Source: Firmicutes bacterium HGW-Firmicutes-8 | Lineage (GTDB): Bacteria > Bacillota > Thermincolia > Thermincolales > UBA2595 | DNA length: 51,677 nt | Assembly: GCA_002840165.1 (NCBI GenBank) | Contig: PGZN01000012.1 | Location: forward strand, 1-51,677 | Reading direction: 5' to 3' | Shown here: piece after piece, positions 17,473-26,583 of the stretch | How the letters are laid out: each line of letters opens with the position of its first letter | How positions within the stretch are numbered: position 1 is the stretch's first letter | Translations under genes and position numbers: made by a program | The notes under the pieces: model-generated | Told to the model about the DNA's origin: nothing | What the model saw: the letters and a program-made list of their open reading frames with translations, nothing else | Database searches by the model: none

Positions 17473-17672
17473 TTGCTAGTTGCTAGTTGCTAGTTCCTAG
17501 TTGCTAGTTCCTAGTTCCTAGTTGCTAGTTGCTAGTTCCTAGTTGCTAGTTGCTAGTTCCTAGTTCCTAGTATTTGAGTATTTTTATTAGCTATTGCTGC
17601 ATTCTACGTTCCTTCAGCTACAAGGTACTAGCACCTAGCACCTAGCACCTAGCACCTAGCAACTAGCAACTA
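17470..17672. repeat. Inverted heptamer-array element between selB and yedF
   Basis: The left arm 17470-17571 has some 14 tandem TAGTTGC/TAGTTCC units. The right arm 17626-17672 has TAGCACC/TAGCAAC units in the opposite sense. About 55 bases of AT-rich spacer lie between. The left arm starts on the stop codon of selB, and the right arm ends five bases before the yedF ribosome binding site. Confidence 0.92.
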
Positions 17673-17691
17673 AGTAAGGAGAGTGTATGCA

Positions 17692-18279
17692 ATGGAATCT
17701 CAAATTGTTGATACCCGCGGTTTAGCCTGCCCGATGCCGGTAATCAATACGAAAAAAGTTTTGGACTCCATCAGGGATGGTTCGGTGACTGCAATTGTAG
17801 ACAACGATGCTGCCAAGGAAAATATTTTAGCCCTGGCCAGGAGCCTGCACTGTGAAGTCGATGTCCAGCAGAAGAAAGACGAGTTCTATATTCAGATAAC
17901 AAAAAAAGAGACCTGTTTAGGCAGCGAGGAGCTTGAGACAAGAAACACTGTAATCCTCGTTTCATCTTCCGAAATGGGCCGCGGGAGCGATGAACTGGGC
18001 GCGATATTAATGAAAAGCTTTATGTTTACGGTTTTTGAAAGTGAAGCACCCCCCCAATGTATGCTGTTTATCAACAGCGGTGTTTACCTGACCTGTGAAA
18101 ATTCACCTGTCCTGGAACACCTGATGAACTTACAGAACCGGGGTGTGGAAATGCTGTCCTGCGGGACCTGCCTGGATTACTTTAAAATCAAAGAAAGACT
18201 GTGTGTTGGACACGTAACCAATATGTATACCATCCTTGAGAAAATCAACAAAGCGGACAAGGTTTTTTCATTAAGTTAG
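17692..18279 (+). CDS. yedF: YedF-type selenium metabolism protein
   Basis: Two-domain protein. The N-terminal TusA-like domain has VDTRGLACPMPVINTKK, with the conserved Cys of the CPxP motif, near residue 12. The C-terminal DsrE-like domain carries EMLSCGTCLDYFKIKERL. This architecture is known from genomes that use selenium and is commonly next to selenium-pathway genes, as here after selB. The biochemical role, possibly selenium or sulfur transfer, is not settled. ATG 17692 is chosen, with AAGGAG 9-10 bases upstream; GTG 17683 abuts that site. Confidence 0.88.
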   Translation: MESQIVDTRGLACPMPVINTKKVLDSIRDGSVTAIVDNDAAKENILALARSLHCEVDVQQKKDEFYIQITKKETCLGSEELETRNTVILVSSSEMGRGSDELGAILMKSFMFTVFESEAPPQCMLFINSGVYLTCENSPVLEHLMNLQNRGVEMLSCGTCLDYFKIKERLCVGHVTNMYTILEKINKADKVFSLS

Positions 18280-18561
18280 AAAATTCCAAGAAGGAATTTT
18301 ATAATATATGTAGAACTACATTATTAGGTAGTTTAATTTACATTTTTCTCTTTTTTCTGCGAACTTTAGAACCGATAGAGAGCAAACGATTTTGAACTAA
18401 TTCGTTATTAGAGAGAGAAGGGATGGAGATAACAGCTTTGGTGAACGGAAAAAGGAATGTTTATGGATATTTATGACAAAGATATTCTTTTTTTCTTTTT
18501 CAAAACATAAACATGTAAAGGTGGTGAGTATCGAAAGTTTATTATTTAAAGAAGGGAGAGG
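18280..18561 (+). promoter_or_regulatory. Upstream region of the formate dehydrogenase operon
   Basis: A hairpin AAAATTCC/GGAATTTT at 18280-18300 may end the yedF transcript weakly. A 17-codon open frame at 18423 begins after a purine-rich sequence, but nothing else supports it. No certain promoter or riboswitch was identified. The region is AT-rich, unlike the flanking genes. Confidence 0.35.
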
Positions 18562-21500
18562 ATGGATATGGTGAATTTATCACGACGGAGTTTTTTGAAA
18601 TTATCAGGAATGACAGGTTTAGGTGTAATCCTTGGTGATAGTATTTTTGACCTGTCAGCGATTGCCGCTCAAGTTAAGACCTTTAAAATAAGGTCTGCCA
18701 AAGCCACCCCTACTATTTGCCCATACTGCAGCTGTGGTTGTGGTCTGCTAGCTTACACTGAGAACGGCCAGCTAATCAATTTGGAAGGCGACCCGGATAA
18801 CCCGGTTAACCAGGGTTCGTTGTGCAGCAAGGGTGCGTCGATTTACCAGCTTTATGTCAATGACAGGCGGTTGACCAAACCTCTGTATAGGGCGCCGGGA
18901 GCCACCGAATGGGTGGAAAAAGACTGGGATTGGATGCTTGACAAGATAGTGGAGAAAGTTAAAGCAACCCGTGACAAGAACTTCACACTCAAGCAGACGG
19001 TTGATGATCCCAAAACGGGGACTAAAATTGATGTCATTACCAACAGGACTGATGCTATTGCATCCCTGGGCGGAGCCGGTTTGGACAATGAGGAATGCTA
19101 CCTGCTGCACAAGCTAATGAGAGGCCTGGGAATTGTTTATCTTGAGCACCAGGCCCGTATCTGACACTCGTCCACGGTCGCCGGTCTGGGACCATCATTT
19201 GGACGAGGAGCTATGACAAACAGTTGGACTGACCTCCAAAATACTGATTGTGCCCTGATTTTGGGGGGGAACCCTGCTGAGAACCACCCGATGTCATTCA
19301 AGTGGCTGACTCAAGCCAGAGAAAAACGGGGAGCTAAGATCATCCATATCGACCCCCGGTTTACCAGGACTTCCTCTAAGGCCGATATTTATGCCAGGCT
19401 GAGGCCGGGTACCGATATCGTCTTTATGGGCGGGATGTTTAATTATATCCTGCAGAATAACCTGTACAACAAGGAATATGTCCTGAACTTTACCAATGCC
19501 GCGGTTGTAATTGTACCGGAGTATAAGTTTGAAGACGGGTTGTTCAGCGGTTATGACCCCGCCAAGCGTAAGTATAGTAATGATTCCTGGAAGTACCAGA
19601 AAGATGCCAATGACAAAACCGTCACTGACCCGACCCTGCAGAACCCCTTATGTGTACTGAATATCATGAAAAAGCATTATTCCCGCTATGATATCGATAC
19701 CGTTTGCAGGGTTACTGGGATGGCCAAAGAGGATTTCTTGAATATTGTCAAGACCTATGCCGCTACTGCAGCCAAGGATAAATCAGGCGTTATCATGTAC
19801 GCCATGGGGACCACCCAGCATACCGTCGGTTCCCAGAACGTGCGTGCGGATGCTATCCTGCAGCTCCTGCTCGGGAACGTAGGTATCCCCGGAGGCGGGG
19901 TGGCCGCCATGCGTGGAGAGAGCAACGTTCAGGGTTCAACCGACTACGCTTTGCTTTTCCACCTCATACCTGGATATCTCAACTGTCCCAAGACCATTCC
20001 CGGAAATGCGACTTTAGCGGCTTATAACGAAACTGAAACAGTTAAGACCAGTTACTGGGTCAACAAGCCGAAGTTTTTGGTTAGTTACCTGAAGGCCATG
20101 TGGGGACCTAAAGCCACTGCGGAAAACGAATTTGCTTACCATTACCTGCCGAAATATGATGCTACCAAGAATTACTCCTTCATCGCGCTGTTCGAAGCCT
20201 TGGCGAAAGGTGTTATCAAAGGTATGTTCGCCTTTGGTATGAACCCTTCAGTAGGCGGTCCTAATACTGCTGTAGAAGCAAAAGCGATGGAGAATCTCGA
20301 CTGGTTAGTAGCGGTTGATTTGTTTGAAACTGAAACCGCAGCCTTCTGGAAAGCGCCGGGTGTTGATCCTAAGACCGTGAATACGGAAGTATTCATGCTC
20401 CCCGCCTGCGGTTCATATGAGAAAGAGGGCTCAATTTCCACCAGCGGCCGGATGGCTCAATGGCGTTGGAAAGCAGTTGAGCCAAAAGGTGAAGCACAGT
20501 CTGACCTGGAAATTATCCACCAGTTAGCGCTTAAAATGAAGGCGGCTTATGCCAAGAGCGCCAAACCTGAGGATGCCCCGATCCGCGACCTCTTCTGGAA
20601 CTTCGGTGATGGGCACGAATGCGACATCGATAAGGTGGTCAGAGAGATTAACGGTTATGAGACCGCTACCGGCAAGTTGATGGCCACCTTCGGCAAGCTG
20701 ATGGATGACGGTTCGACCTGCTCGGGGAACTGGATTTACTCCGGGATGTACCCCGCAGAGGGCAAGAATCTGCTGCAGCGGAGAGACAGCAAGGACACCA
20801 AAGGAAACATCGGAATATATGCCAATTGGGCTTTCGCCTGGCCGGTTAACCGCCGGATTATTTACAACCGGGCTTCTGCCGATCCGGCTGGTGTTCCATG
20901 GTCCAAAGACAAAGCCGTGATCTGGTGGGATCCGCTCGCATTAGATGCCGCTACCGGTGTTGCGGGCAAGTGGGTTGGCTATGACGTTCCTGACTTTAAG
21001 CCAACTACCGCTCCTGATGCCGTAGACGGCGTTTTCACCGGCAACCGCCCGTTCATTATGCGTCCGGACGGGTTAGGCGGGTTATTTGCCAATATGAACG
21101 AAGGCCCGCTGCCTGAACACTATGAGCCTTGGGATACCCCGCTGGCTAAGAACCCGTTCTCCAGCAAGATGCTGAACCCTGTTGTCAAGGTTTGGCGGCC
21201 TGATGAAAAAGGCACCCCGGATAAGTATCCGATTGTTGCGACCACGTACAGGGTCTGCGAACACTGGCAGACCGGCATCATGACCCGGAATACCCCGTGG
21301 CTGGCTGAACTCTTCCCGACAATGTTTATTGAAATAGGCGAAGAACTGGCTGAAGAAAAGGGTATTAAGAACAGCGATAAGGTCGTTGTGGAATCAGCCA
21401 GAGGCAAAATCGAGTGTCATGCTATGGTTACAAAACGGTTTAAACCCTATGAAATCGACGGCAAAACAGTGCATATTATAGGTATGCCTTGGCATTACGG

Positions 21501-21618
21501 GTATCAGGGAATCGCCACCGGAGCAATAGCCAATTATTTAACACCTCACATCGGTGACGGTAATACGATGATCCCCGAATATAAGGCCTTCTTGGTCAAT
21601 GTAAGGAGGGCTGGATAA
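18562..21618 (+). CDS. fdhA: Selenocysteine formate dehydrogenase, catalytic subunit (Tat-exported)
   Basis: Oxidises formate to CO2 at a Mo/W-bis-MGD centre. The in-frame TGA at 19162-19164 is read as selenocysteine 201: the context ARI-Sec-HSSTVAGLGPSFGRGAM is the formate dehydrogenase active site, and a SECIS-like hairpin follows. The N terminus has the Tat motif SRRSFLK (residues 7-13) and a hydrophobic stretch, so it acts outside the cytoplasmic membrane. The [4Fe-4S] ligands CPYCSCGC start at residue 53. The product is about 1018 residues, the length of FdnG-type enzymes. ATG 18568 is an alternative start. The stop overlaps the next gene (TAATG). Without Sec insertion two unrelated-looking frames appear, but they are one gene. 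Confidence 0.96.
19165..19207 (+). promoter_or_regulatory. Bacterial SECIS element
   Basis: Immediately after the UGA, CTCGTCC (19167-19173) pairs perfectly with GGACGAG (19201-19207). The apical part contains GGTC...GGACC and the GGTCTG sequence that resembles the SelB-binding loop of fdh SECIS elements. Confidence 0.85.
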
Positions 21619-22397
21619 TGGCTGAACTGGCGAAATTTATTGATGTTACAAAATGTACAGGGTGTCGTGGCTGCCAAGTAGCCTGCAAGCAATGGAACGG
21701 ATTAGAAGCAATTAAGACTACTTTTTCCGGCAGTTATGAAAACCCCCCCACAATGGGCGGTGAAACCTGGACAAAAGTACGCTTTTTTGAAGCGGAAGAC
21801 AATGGTAAGGTAAGGTTCCTCTTCCGGAAAACTCAATGCATGCACTGCACGGAAGCTAGCTGTGCTGCAGTTTGCGCCGCGGGAGCAATTAAAAAGGACG
21901 ATAAAGGTATGGTCGTCCTGGACCAAAACAAGTGTGTCGGCTGCAAAAACTGCGTATTAGCCTGCCCGTTTGGTGCGGTTGGTTTCTCTGAAAAGACAGG
22001 TACCAGCGGAAAATGCCGGATGTGTGTTGATAGGATAGATAACGGCATGGAGCCCGCTTGCGTCAAAACCTGCCCTACTGGGGCAGTGCAAATGGGGGAC
22101 CGTGAGCAGATCCTGAAACAGGCTAAGGAAAGGATCGATTTCCTGAAGAGCAGCGGCGTGAATGCCCAGATTTACGGGGAAAACGAATTGGGCGGCTTGC
22201 ACGTTATTTATGTTCTGGATGATAAGCCCGAAGTATACGGGCTGCCCGTAAATCCCCAGGTTGCCACAGCCAATCTGTTCGGAAGCTGGGTCAGTGCCCT
22301 GGTCGGCGCCGGAGTTATGCTTATAGCGCCCTTCTGGCTGATGTTTAAAGACCCGGGCAAAGATGTCAGCGAAACGCATGATACGGGGGTGAAGTAA
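21618..22397 (+). CDS. fdhB: Formate dehydrogenase iron-sulfur subunit
   Basis: Carries electrons from the catalytic subunit to the membrane subunit. Four cluster motifs are visible: CTGCRGCQVACKQW, CMHCTEASCAAVC, CVGCKNCVLACPFGAV and CRMCVDR...ACVKTCPTGAV. A single membrane segment near the C terminus (about residues 222-245) is the anchor typical of FdnH-type subunits facing the outside. The ATG overlaps the stop of fdhA by one base. It has no signal peptide, so it would be exported as a complex with the Tat-signal subunit. 259 residues is normal. Confidence 0.95.
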   Translation: MAELAKFIDVTKCTGCRGCQVACKQWNGLEAIKTTFSGSYENPPTMGGETWTKVRFFEAEDNGKVRFLFRKTQCMHCTEASCAAVCAAGAIKKDDKGMVVLDQNKCVGCKNCVLACPFGAVGFSEKTGTSGKCRMCVDRIDNGMEPACVKTCPTGAVQMGDREQILKQAKERIDFLKSSGVNAQIYGENELGGLHVIYVLDDKPEVYGLPVNPQVATANLFGSWVSALVGAGVMLIAPFWLMFKDPGKDVSETHDTGVK

Positions 22398-22399
22398 GA

Positions 22400-23275
22400 A
22401 TGCATGAGGTTCATTGGCCGATTATAATTGCAATTTACCTTTTCCTTGCCGGTGTCGGAGTAGCTGCTTTTTACACGGGCATACTATCCAATTTATTCGG
22501 CAACTGGAAGTACCGCAAACTAGCTAAATATGGATCATACATCGGAGTGCCTTTAATCATAATCGGTGTTCTGTTGCTGCTGGCCGACCTTGGCCGTCCT
22601 TTCTACTTCTGGCACTTCCTGCTTACCTTTAAGCTCAGTTCAACCATGTCCATTGGTGTATGGTTGCTATCGGCATTTGTCATCGTCGGCGGCCTTAATA
22701 TGTTAACCTGGCTGGCTGAAGAGGATTTTGCCCAGAATAATTCCTTGCTCGGCGCCTTTAAAGGTAAGGAAGGGCTGCGGAGTTTGACGGGATATCTGGG
22801 AATAATCTTAGGTATCTTAACCGCTGCTTATACCGGAGTATTGCTAGCCAGCACTTCGGCAGCTCTTTGGAGCAGTACACAGTATCTGGGTCTGCTGTTC
22901 CTGGTTTCCGCCACTTCGACCGGGATGGCTGCTTTGATGCTGGTGCTGGCATGGCGGAAAGAGGATATCGGAATCATTCATAAACTAGCAAAAGCTGATA
23001 TGATTGTAGTTCTATTCGAAATAATAGTTTTAGCCTTAATGTTCTCCGCTCTCTCCGCTTCCGCACCCGCAGCAGCTTCTGTCGTTCTCGGCGGCAGCTA
23101 TGCCATTTGGTTCTGGGTAGGCATTATCGGCTGCGGACTGGTTCTACCGGTAATAATAGATTTAGCCGCATCTAAAAAAGCTTTCGGTGCACCGATGCTG
23201 GCATCTATTTTGGTTCTGGTAGGCGGTTTCCTGCTCCGGTATGTAATGCTGTATGCAGGGCAAGTCGGCTTGTAA
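22400..23275 (+). CDS. NrfD/PsrC-like membrane subunit of formate dehydrogenase
   Basis: Integral membrane protein with about eight to nine hydrophobic segments. It starts HEVHWPIIIAIYLFLAGV and contains LLLADLGRPFYFWHFLL, which is typical of the NrfD/PsrC family. Such subunits exchange electrons with the quinone pool and carry no haem, unlike the FdnI cytochrome b. The likely electron acceptor is the menaquinone made by the mqn genes in this window. It starts two bases after fdhB. Whether it also translocates protons cannot be read here. Confidence 0.93.
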   Translation: MHEVHWPIIIAIYLFLAGVGVAAFYTGILSNLFGNWKYRKLAKYGSYIGVPLIIIGVLLLLADLGRPFYFWHFLLTFKLSSTMSIGVWLLSAFVIVGGLNMLTWLAEEDFAQNNSLLGAFKGKEGLRSLTGYLGIILGILTAAYTGVLLASTSAALWSSTQYLGLLFLVSATSTGMAALMLVLAWRKEDIGIIHKLAKADMIVVLFEIIVLALMFSALSASAPAAASVVLGGSYAIWFWVGIIGCGLVLPVIIDLAASKKAFGAPMLASILVLVGGFLLRYVMLYAGQVGL

Positions 23276-23370
23276 TTCAATAAAAGTAAGCAATAAAAGT
23301 AAGATAGAGGGTACTTTCCGCTAACGTTCAAATTGCATTAGGATTTGGAGTCAGGTAAGGAGTGAAAAAC

Positions 23371-24183
23371 ATGTCAAAACAAACCGGTCCGGTAAGTTTA
23401 CCTCAAGAACTACTAGACTTTTACGACGGACTGTTGGTTATTCAGCAAAAGTACCTTGCTAAAATTCGTGAATTAAATCTATTTTCGGTGCCGGAACAAT
23501 GGGTTTGGGATAAAACAAACCCGCTGGTTTCGAGTATCAAACCGGTGACAGACCCGGTTTTGGCCCGGGAATTATTCAACCAGTTGTTGGAATTACTGAC
23601 CTGTTACAAGCCTGTTTGGGCTGATTCCATTAAAAAACTTGAGGGGATGACGGAAAAAGACTTTTCTGACCTAATAGTTTCTTTTTTGGAGGGTGACAGG
23701 GAAAGCGTTGGCGGAATAATTAGCCGGTTGGATATTCAGCCCGAGGTCGCTGAATTTGCGATTTTCCAAACTGTTAAACCTTTTTTACGGACATATGCCG
23801 AGGCTGCAAATCTTAACATTGATACAGCAAACTGGCTGGAAAATTTCTGTCCGGTATGTGGCAATAAGGCAAAAATAGCTGTAATCAGGGGTGAGGAGGG
23901 CAAACGTTACCTTCGCTGTTCACACTGTGAAACTGAATGGCTGTATAAACTGTTGGCATGTCCCAACTGCGGTAACGATGACCATCAAACCTTGTCCTTT
24001 TTATTAATCGAGGAGACCCCGGGTTACCGGCTTGATGTTTGCGAAGTATGCAAAAGTTATCTTAAAACTATTGACGCAAGGGCAGGCCTTAAGCCAAATA
24101 TGGATACGTCTGAAATTCAGACTATCTATCTGGATATTATTGCCCATGAAAGAGGATACAGTAATCGGGCTGTAAATGCATAA
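23371..24183 (+). CDS. fdhE: Formate dehydrogenase accessory protein FdhE
   Basis: Rubredoxin-like accessory protein needed for activity of exported formate dehydrogenases. It has four CxxC pairs in the C-terminal half: CPVCGNKA, CSHCETEW, CPNCGNDD and CEVCKSY. The N-terminal helical half is variable. ATG 23371 with AAGGAG eight bases upstream is preferred over GTG 23362. It is the last gene of the operon, 95 bases after the membrane subunit and followed by a terminator. No fdhD is seen. Confidence 0.93.
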   Translation: MSKQTGPVSLPQELLDFYDGLLVIQQKYLAKIRELNLFSVPEQWVWDKTNPLVSSIKPVTDPVLARELFNQLLELLTCYKPVWADSIKKLEGMTEKDFSDLIVSFLEGDRESVGGIISRLDIQPEVAEFAIFQTVKPFLRTYAEAANLNIDTANWLENFCPVCGNKAKIAVIRGEEGKRYLRCSHCETEWLYKLLACPNCGNDDHQTLSFLLIEETPGYRLDVCEVCKSYLKTIDARAGLKPNMDTSEIQTIYLDIIAHERGYSNRAVNA

Positions 24184-24197
24184 CTTTAATTAATTGA

Positions 24198-24232
24198 AAA
24201 CTCCTTGCGGAAGCAGGGAGTTTTTTTTCTAC
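24198..24232 (+). terminator. Terminator of the formate dehydrogenase operon
   Basis: AAAACTCC pairs with GGGAGTTTT around an 11-base loop, followed by a run of T, shortly after the fdhE stop. Confidence 0.85.
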
Positions 24233-24245
24233 AATTACCAAAACT

Positions 24246-24409
24246 GCTCGTAAAACACCAGGGGGCATGGTGGTAATTGATCAGGATATCTGTGTCGGCT
24301 GTAGGAATTGTGTGGTAGCATGTCCTTACAATATACCCGGTTTTTCAGAGCATGTGCATTTATCACTGAGGCTACAAAAATATTGGATGAGGAAATGCCG
24401 TGAAAATCG
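24246..24409 (+). pseudogene. Ferredoxin-like fragment, frameshifted
   Basis: The frame from about 24246 encodes GGMVVIDQDICVGCRNC followed by VVACPYN, one [4Fe-4S] motif like the third motif of fdhB. It then loses similarity; a neighbouring frame continues with AFITEATKILDEEMP and a stop. There is no N-terminal portion. It looks like a decayed piece of a formate-dehydrogenase-type or hydrogenase-type iron-sulfur subunit. The longer open frame running on to 24833 is only repeat sequence. Confidence 0.5.
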
Positions 24410-24435
24410 CGATAAAAGGACGAGAAGAAGGGGTT

Positions 24436-24800
24436 GTCTCATAAGAGGCAGCCTCTTTCAAATTGGAGGTTGGAGGTTAGAAGTTAGAGGTTGGATTAAG
24501 ATGGAATTCGCTTTTGGCGAATTCCCACAGATTGATCTAACCTCCAACTTCCAACCTCTAACTTCTAGTGTGGGAGGGGCTGGTGTCTTCCTCCGGGCGG
24601 AATGTCTGAGCAGGGCTTGTTGGCAAATAAGTGGGGGTCGAGGGGATGGCTGTTCGCAACGGGTTTTCTCTTGTTCTCCTTGTCCGCCACTAACCTCAGA
24701 GCCTGGCGGAGCCTTGGGTTTCACCCGCCCAAGCGCCGTCCGTGGCGCTGGGCGGCTCCGCCATCCGTCTCTCGCCCTCGGCTCCGCCAGCGCCTTTTTT
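24436..24800. repeat. Composite intergenic repeat, copy B, with inverted heptamer arrays
   Basis: Begins with AAGAGGCAGCCTCTTTCA as in copy A. Then come heptamers of the type GGAGGTT/AGAAGTT at 24464-24496, a palindromic core GAATTCG-cttttgg-CGAATTC, and the inverse heptamers at 24535-24568. Next is a GGAGGGG..TCTTCCTCCGGGCGG module, which matches the complement of 7840-7875. Last is the GCTTGTTGGCAAAT module at 24615 to about 24712 shared with copies A and C. A GC-rich fold-back follows (24728-24795). Confidence 0.75.
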
Positions 24801-24912
24801 AGGACGACATATTGGATAGGGGAAATAGAATAAGGTTAAATTAATTATTGCTGTCATCAAATGCCGGGGAGATGCTTTTACACGAAGAAGAGATCTAGTT
24901 GGGGGTTATTAC

Positions 24913-26169
24913 TTGTCGGTTACAATAAACCTTAAATACGGGAATCAGGAACTTCAGGCCATCATCTCTACGGGCCGCTATCTAGGGGAGATTAGGCCTA
25001 ACCCCCTGCCCGAAATTACGCAACCTGAGCAGGAAATAATCAATGGGCTCAGGCAGCCGATAGGCGCCCCGCCCGTTGATTTTTTAGCCCGGGGTAAAGG
25101 CAGGGCTGCCATTGTAATCAGTGACCACACCAGGCCGCTAACATCCATGCTTGTATTGCCGCTTCTGATAAAAGAACTGGAACTTGGCGGGTTGTCGAAG
25201 GAGTCCATAACTGTCGTCATCGGGGTGGGTAACCACCGCCCTGTCACGGAAAACGAAAAAGAATATCTCTTAGGACCTTTGTATGGCCAGATAAAGTGTC
25301 AGCACAGTAAGGAAACCGGTTACCGGATGCTGGGGATAACGAAAAGGGGGACACCTGTCGAGGTGGCCGAACCTGTAGCAGAAGCTGACCTTGTGATAGC
25401 CGTCGGCTGCATCGAACCCCATCAGCTGGCCGGATTTTCGGGGGGTGTTAAGGCGGTGGCGGCTGGGGCTGCCAGCCGCCGCGCCCTGGAACATAACCAT
25501 AAGTTGGGAACATTACAGGGTAATGCCCTGGGACAGGTTGAAGGGAACATTGTCCGCCGGGATATGGAGGAGTTTGCCCAAATTGCCGGGCTTCATTTTA
25601 TTATTAATATTGTTCTCAATGAGGAGCAGAGGGTGGTCCAAGTCGCCGCCGGTGACCCCATAAAAGCCCACCGGGCCGGAGAGGTAACTGCCGGGGCGAT
25701 GTGTTGCGTAAAATTACATGAGGCTGCCGATATTGTTGTCGTCTCACCGGGTGGGACACCAAAAGACGATACGGTATACCAGGCTCAGAAATCTGTCAGA
25801 AACGCCTTGCGGGCTGTGGTCCAGGGGGGTATTATTATTGTAGCGGCTAAATGCCCGGAAGGTTTTGGGGACCCTGTTTTTGAGGAGTGGATGAATGCGG
25901 CGTCCAGTCCTAAAGATATAGAAAGGCGAAGCGCCAGGGAATTTGTCCTCGGAGGGCATAAAGGGGCTTTTATCGCTCAGGCAGTCAACCAGGCCCGCAT
26001 TTTCTGGGTTTCCGATATGGAGCAGGCCCAGGTGCGAAAGTTGTTTTTTGAGCCGTTTTCATCACTCCAGGAAGCTGTTGATGCAGCTGCTGCGATTAAA
26101 GGCGGCGATGCCAGGGTGCTCGTCATGCCTTACGGAGGCCTGACTGTGCCAGGCGGGAGCATAAAATAA
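24913..26169 (+). CDS. larA: LarA-family (nickel-pincer lactate racemase-like) protein
   Basis: Member of the DUF2088/LarA family, whose founding enzyme racemises lactate with a nickel pincer nucleotide bound to a Lys. Visible are SDHTRPLTS, VGNHRPVTENE, EPHQLAGFSGGVKAVAAG (the Lys and His context of the cofactor) and SPGGTPKDDTVYQAQKSVRNA. 418 residues is typical. TTG 24913 follows a GGGGG site by eight bases. The maturation genes larB, larC and larE are not in the window. Many homologues act on other 2-hydroxy acids, so lactate is not assured. Confidence 0.85.
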   Translation: MSVTINLKYGNQELQAIISTGRYLGEIRPNPLPEITQPEQEIINGLRQPIGAPPVDFLARGKGRAAIVISDHTRPLTSMLVLPLLIKELELGGLSKESITVVIGVGNHRPVTENEKEYLLGPLYGQIKCQHSKETGYRMLGITKRGTPVEVAEPVAEADLVIAVGCIEPHQLAGFSGGVKAVAAGAASRRALEHNHKLGTLQGNALGQVEGNIVRRDMEEFAQIAGLHFIINIVLNEEQRVVQVAAGDPIKAHRAGEVTAGAMCCVKLHEAADIVVVSPGGTPKDDTVYQAQKSVRNALRAVVQGGIIIVAAKCPEGFGDPVFEEWMNAASSPKDIERRSAREFVLGGHKGAFIAQAVNQARIFWVSDMEQAQVRKLFFEPFSSLQEAVDAAAAIKGGDARVLVMPYGGLTVPGGSIK

Positions 26170-26171
26170 GA

Positions 26172-26387
26172 TTGCCCGCCGGGCAATTTCCGCATTTCAA
26201 CCCGCCAAAACCGCATTTTAACCCACGAAAGCCGCATTATAGGACAGGATGGAAGGAATTTGTCGACATATGTAGAAAAAAGTGGTGCGATTACAAAAAA
26301 ATGCATAAATGCAAATTCCCGATAAAGGCAAACCCGCCGAAAGGCGGGGGCGCAAAACCACGGACCCTAGTAGTTGCTAGTTGCTAG
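26172..26387 (+). CDS. Possible small basic protein, doubtful
   Basis: Open frame of 71 codons from TTG, with a His/Pro/Lys-rich start repeating PHFNPxKPH and three Cys in a Lys-rich middle (ICRKKWCDYKKMHKCKF). No clear ribosome binding site exists, and the last 12 codons run into a heptamer array. Composition is not random-looking, but no family is recognised. Either a real small protein whose 3' end was altered by the repeat, or chance. Confidence 0.22.
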   Translation: MPAGQFPHFNPPKPHFNPRKPHYRTGWKEFVDICRKKWCDYKKMHKCKFPIKANPPKGGGAKPRTLVVASC

Positions 26388-26468
26388 TTGCTAGTTGTTA
26401 GTTGCTAGTTCTAAAGCTCATATATTGAGCCAAAGGACTAGGAACTAGCAACTGGCAACTAGCAACTA
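26368..26468. repeat. Inverted heptamer-array element before the Rhs locus
   Basis: The left arm 26368-26412 is TAGTTGC copies. The right arm 26436-26468 is GGAACTAGCAACTGGCAACT-like copies in reverse sense. The short core TCATATATTGA is palindromic in part. Same design as the elements at 11127 and 17470. Confidence 0.9.
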
Positions 26469-26583
26469 AGGGTGGCCGGGCTGCCGAAGGAGAGTATTAA
26501 CAGCATGGATGAGCATCTATCCTGAGGAATCGGGATGGGTGCTTTTTGTTGTTTTGAGAGATATTATACGAGGAGGAATGGGT

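Larger units (their letters stand above)
26170..26583. other. Gene-poor gap between larA and the Rhs locus
   Basis: The first half could encode a small basic protein (see 26172), and the middle is a heptamer element. A GATTGCCCGCCGGGCAATTT hairpin (stem TTGCCCG/CGGGCAA) begins at 26171. AACCCGCC-gaaa-GGCGGGGG is at about 26331. Neither has a good U-tract. Confidence 0.5.

Noticed and set aside
11127-17672. CRISPR arrays
   Set aside because: Repeats are 7 bases, contiguous, without spacers, and no cas genes are present.
19141-19215. Apparent stop or gene break in the formate dehydrogenase subunit
   Set aside because: Both parts are in the same frame, the TGA lies in the known Sec active-site context and is followed by a SECIS hairpin, and selB is nearby. 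It is recoding, not a frameshift or two genes.
24267-24833. 188-codon open frame
   Set aside because: Only the first 30 or so codons resemble a protein; the rest is translation of a composite repeat with heptamer arrays.
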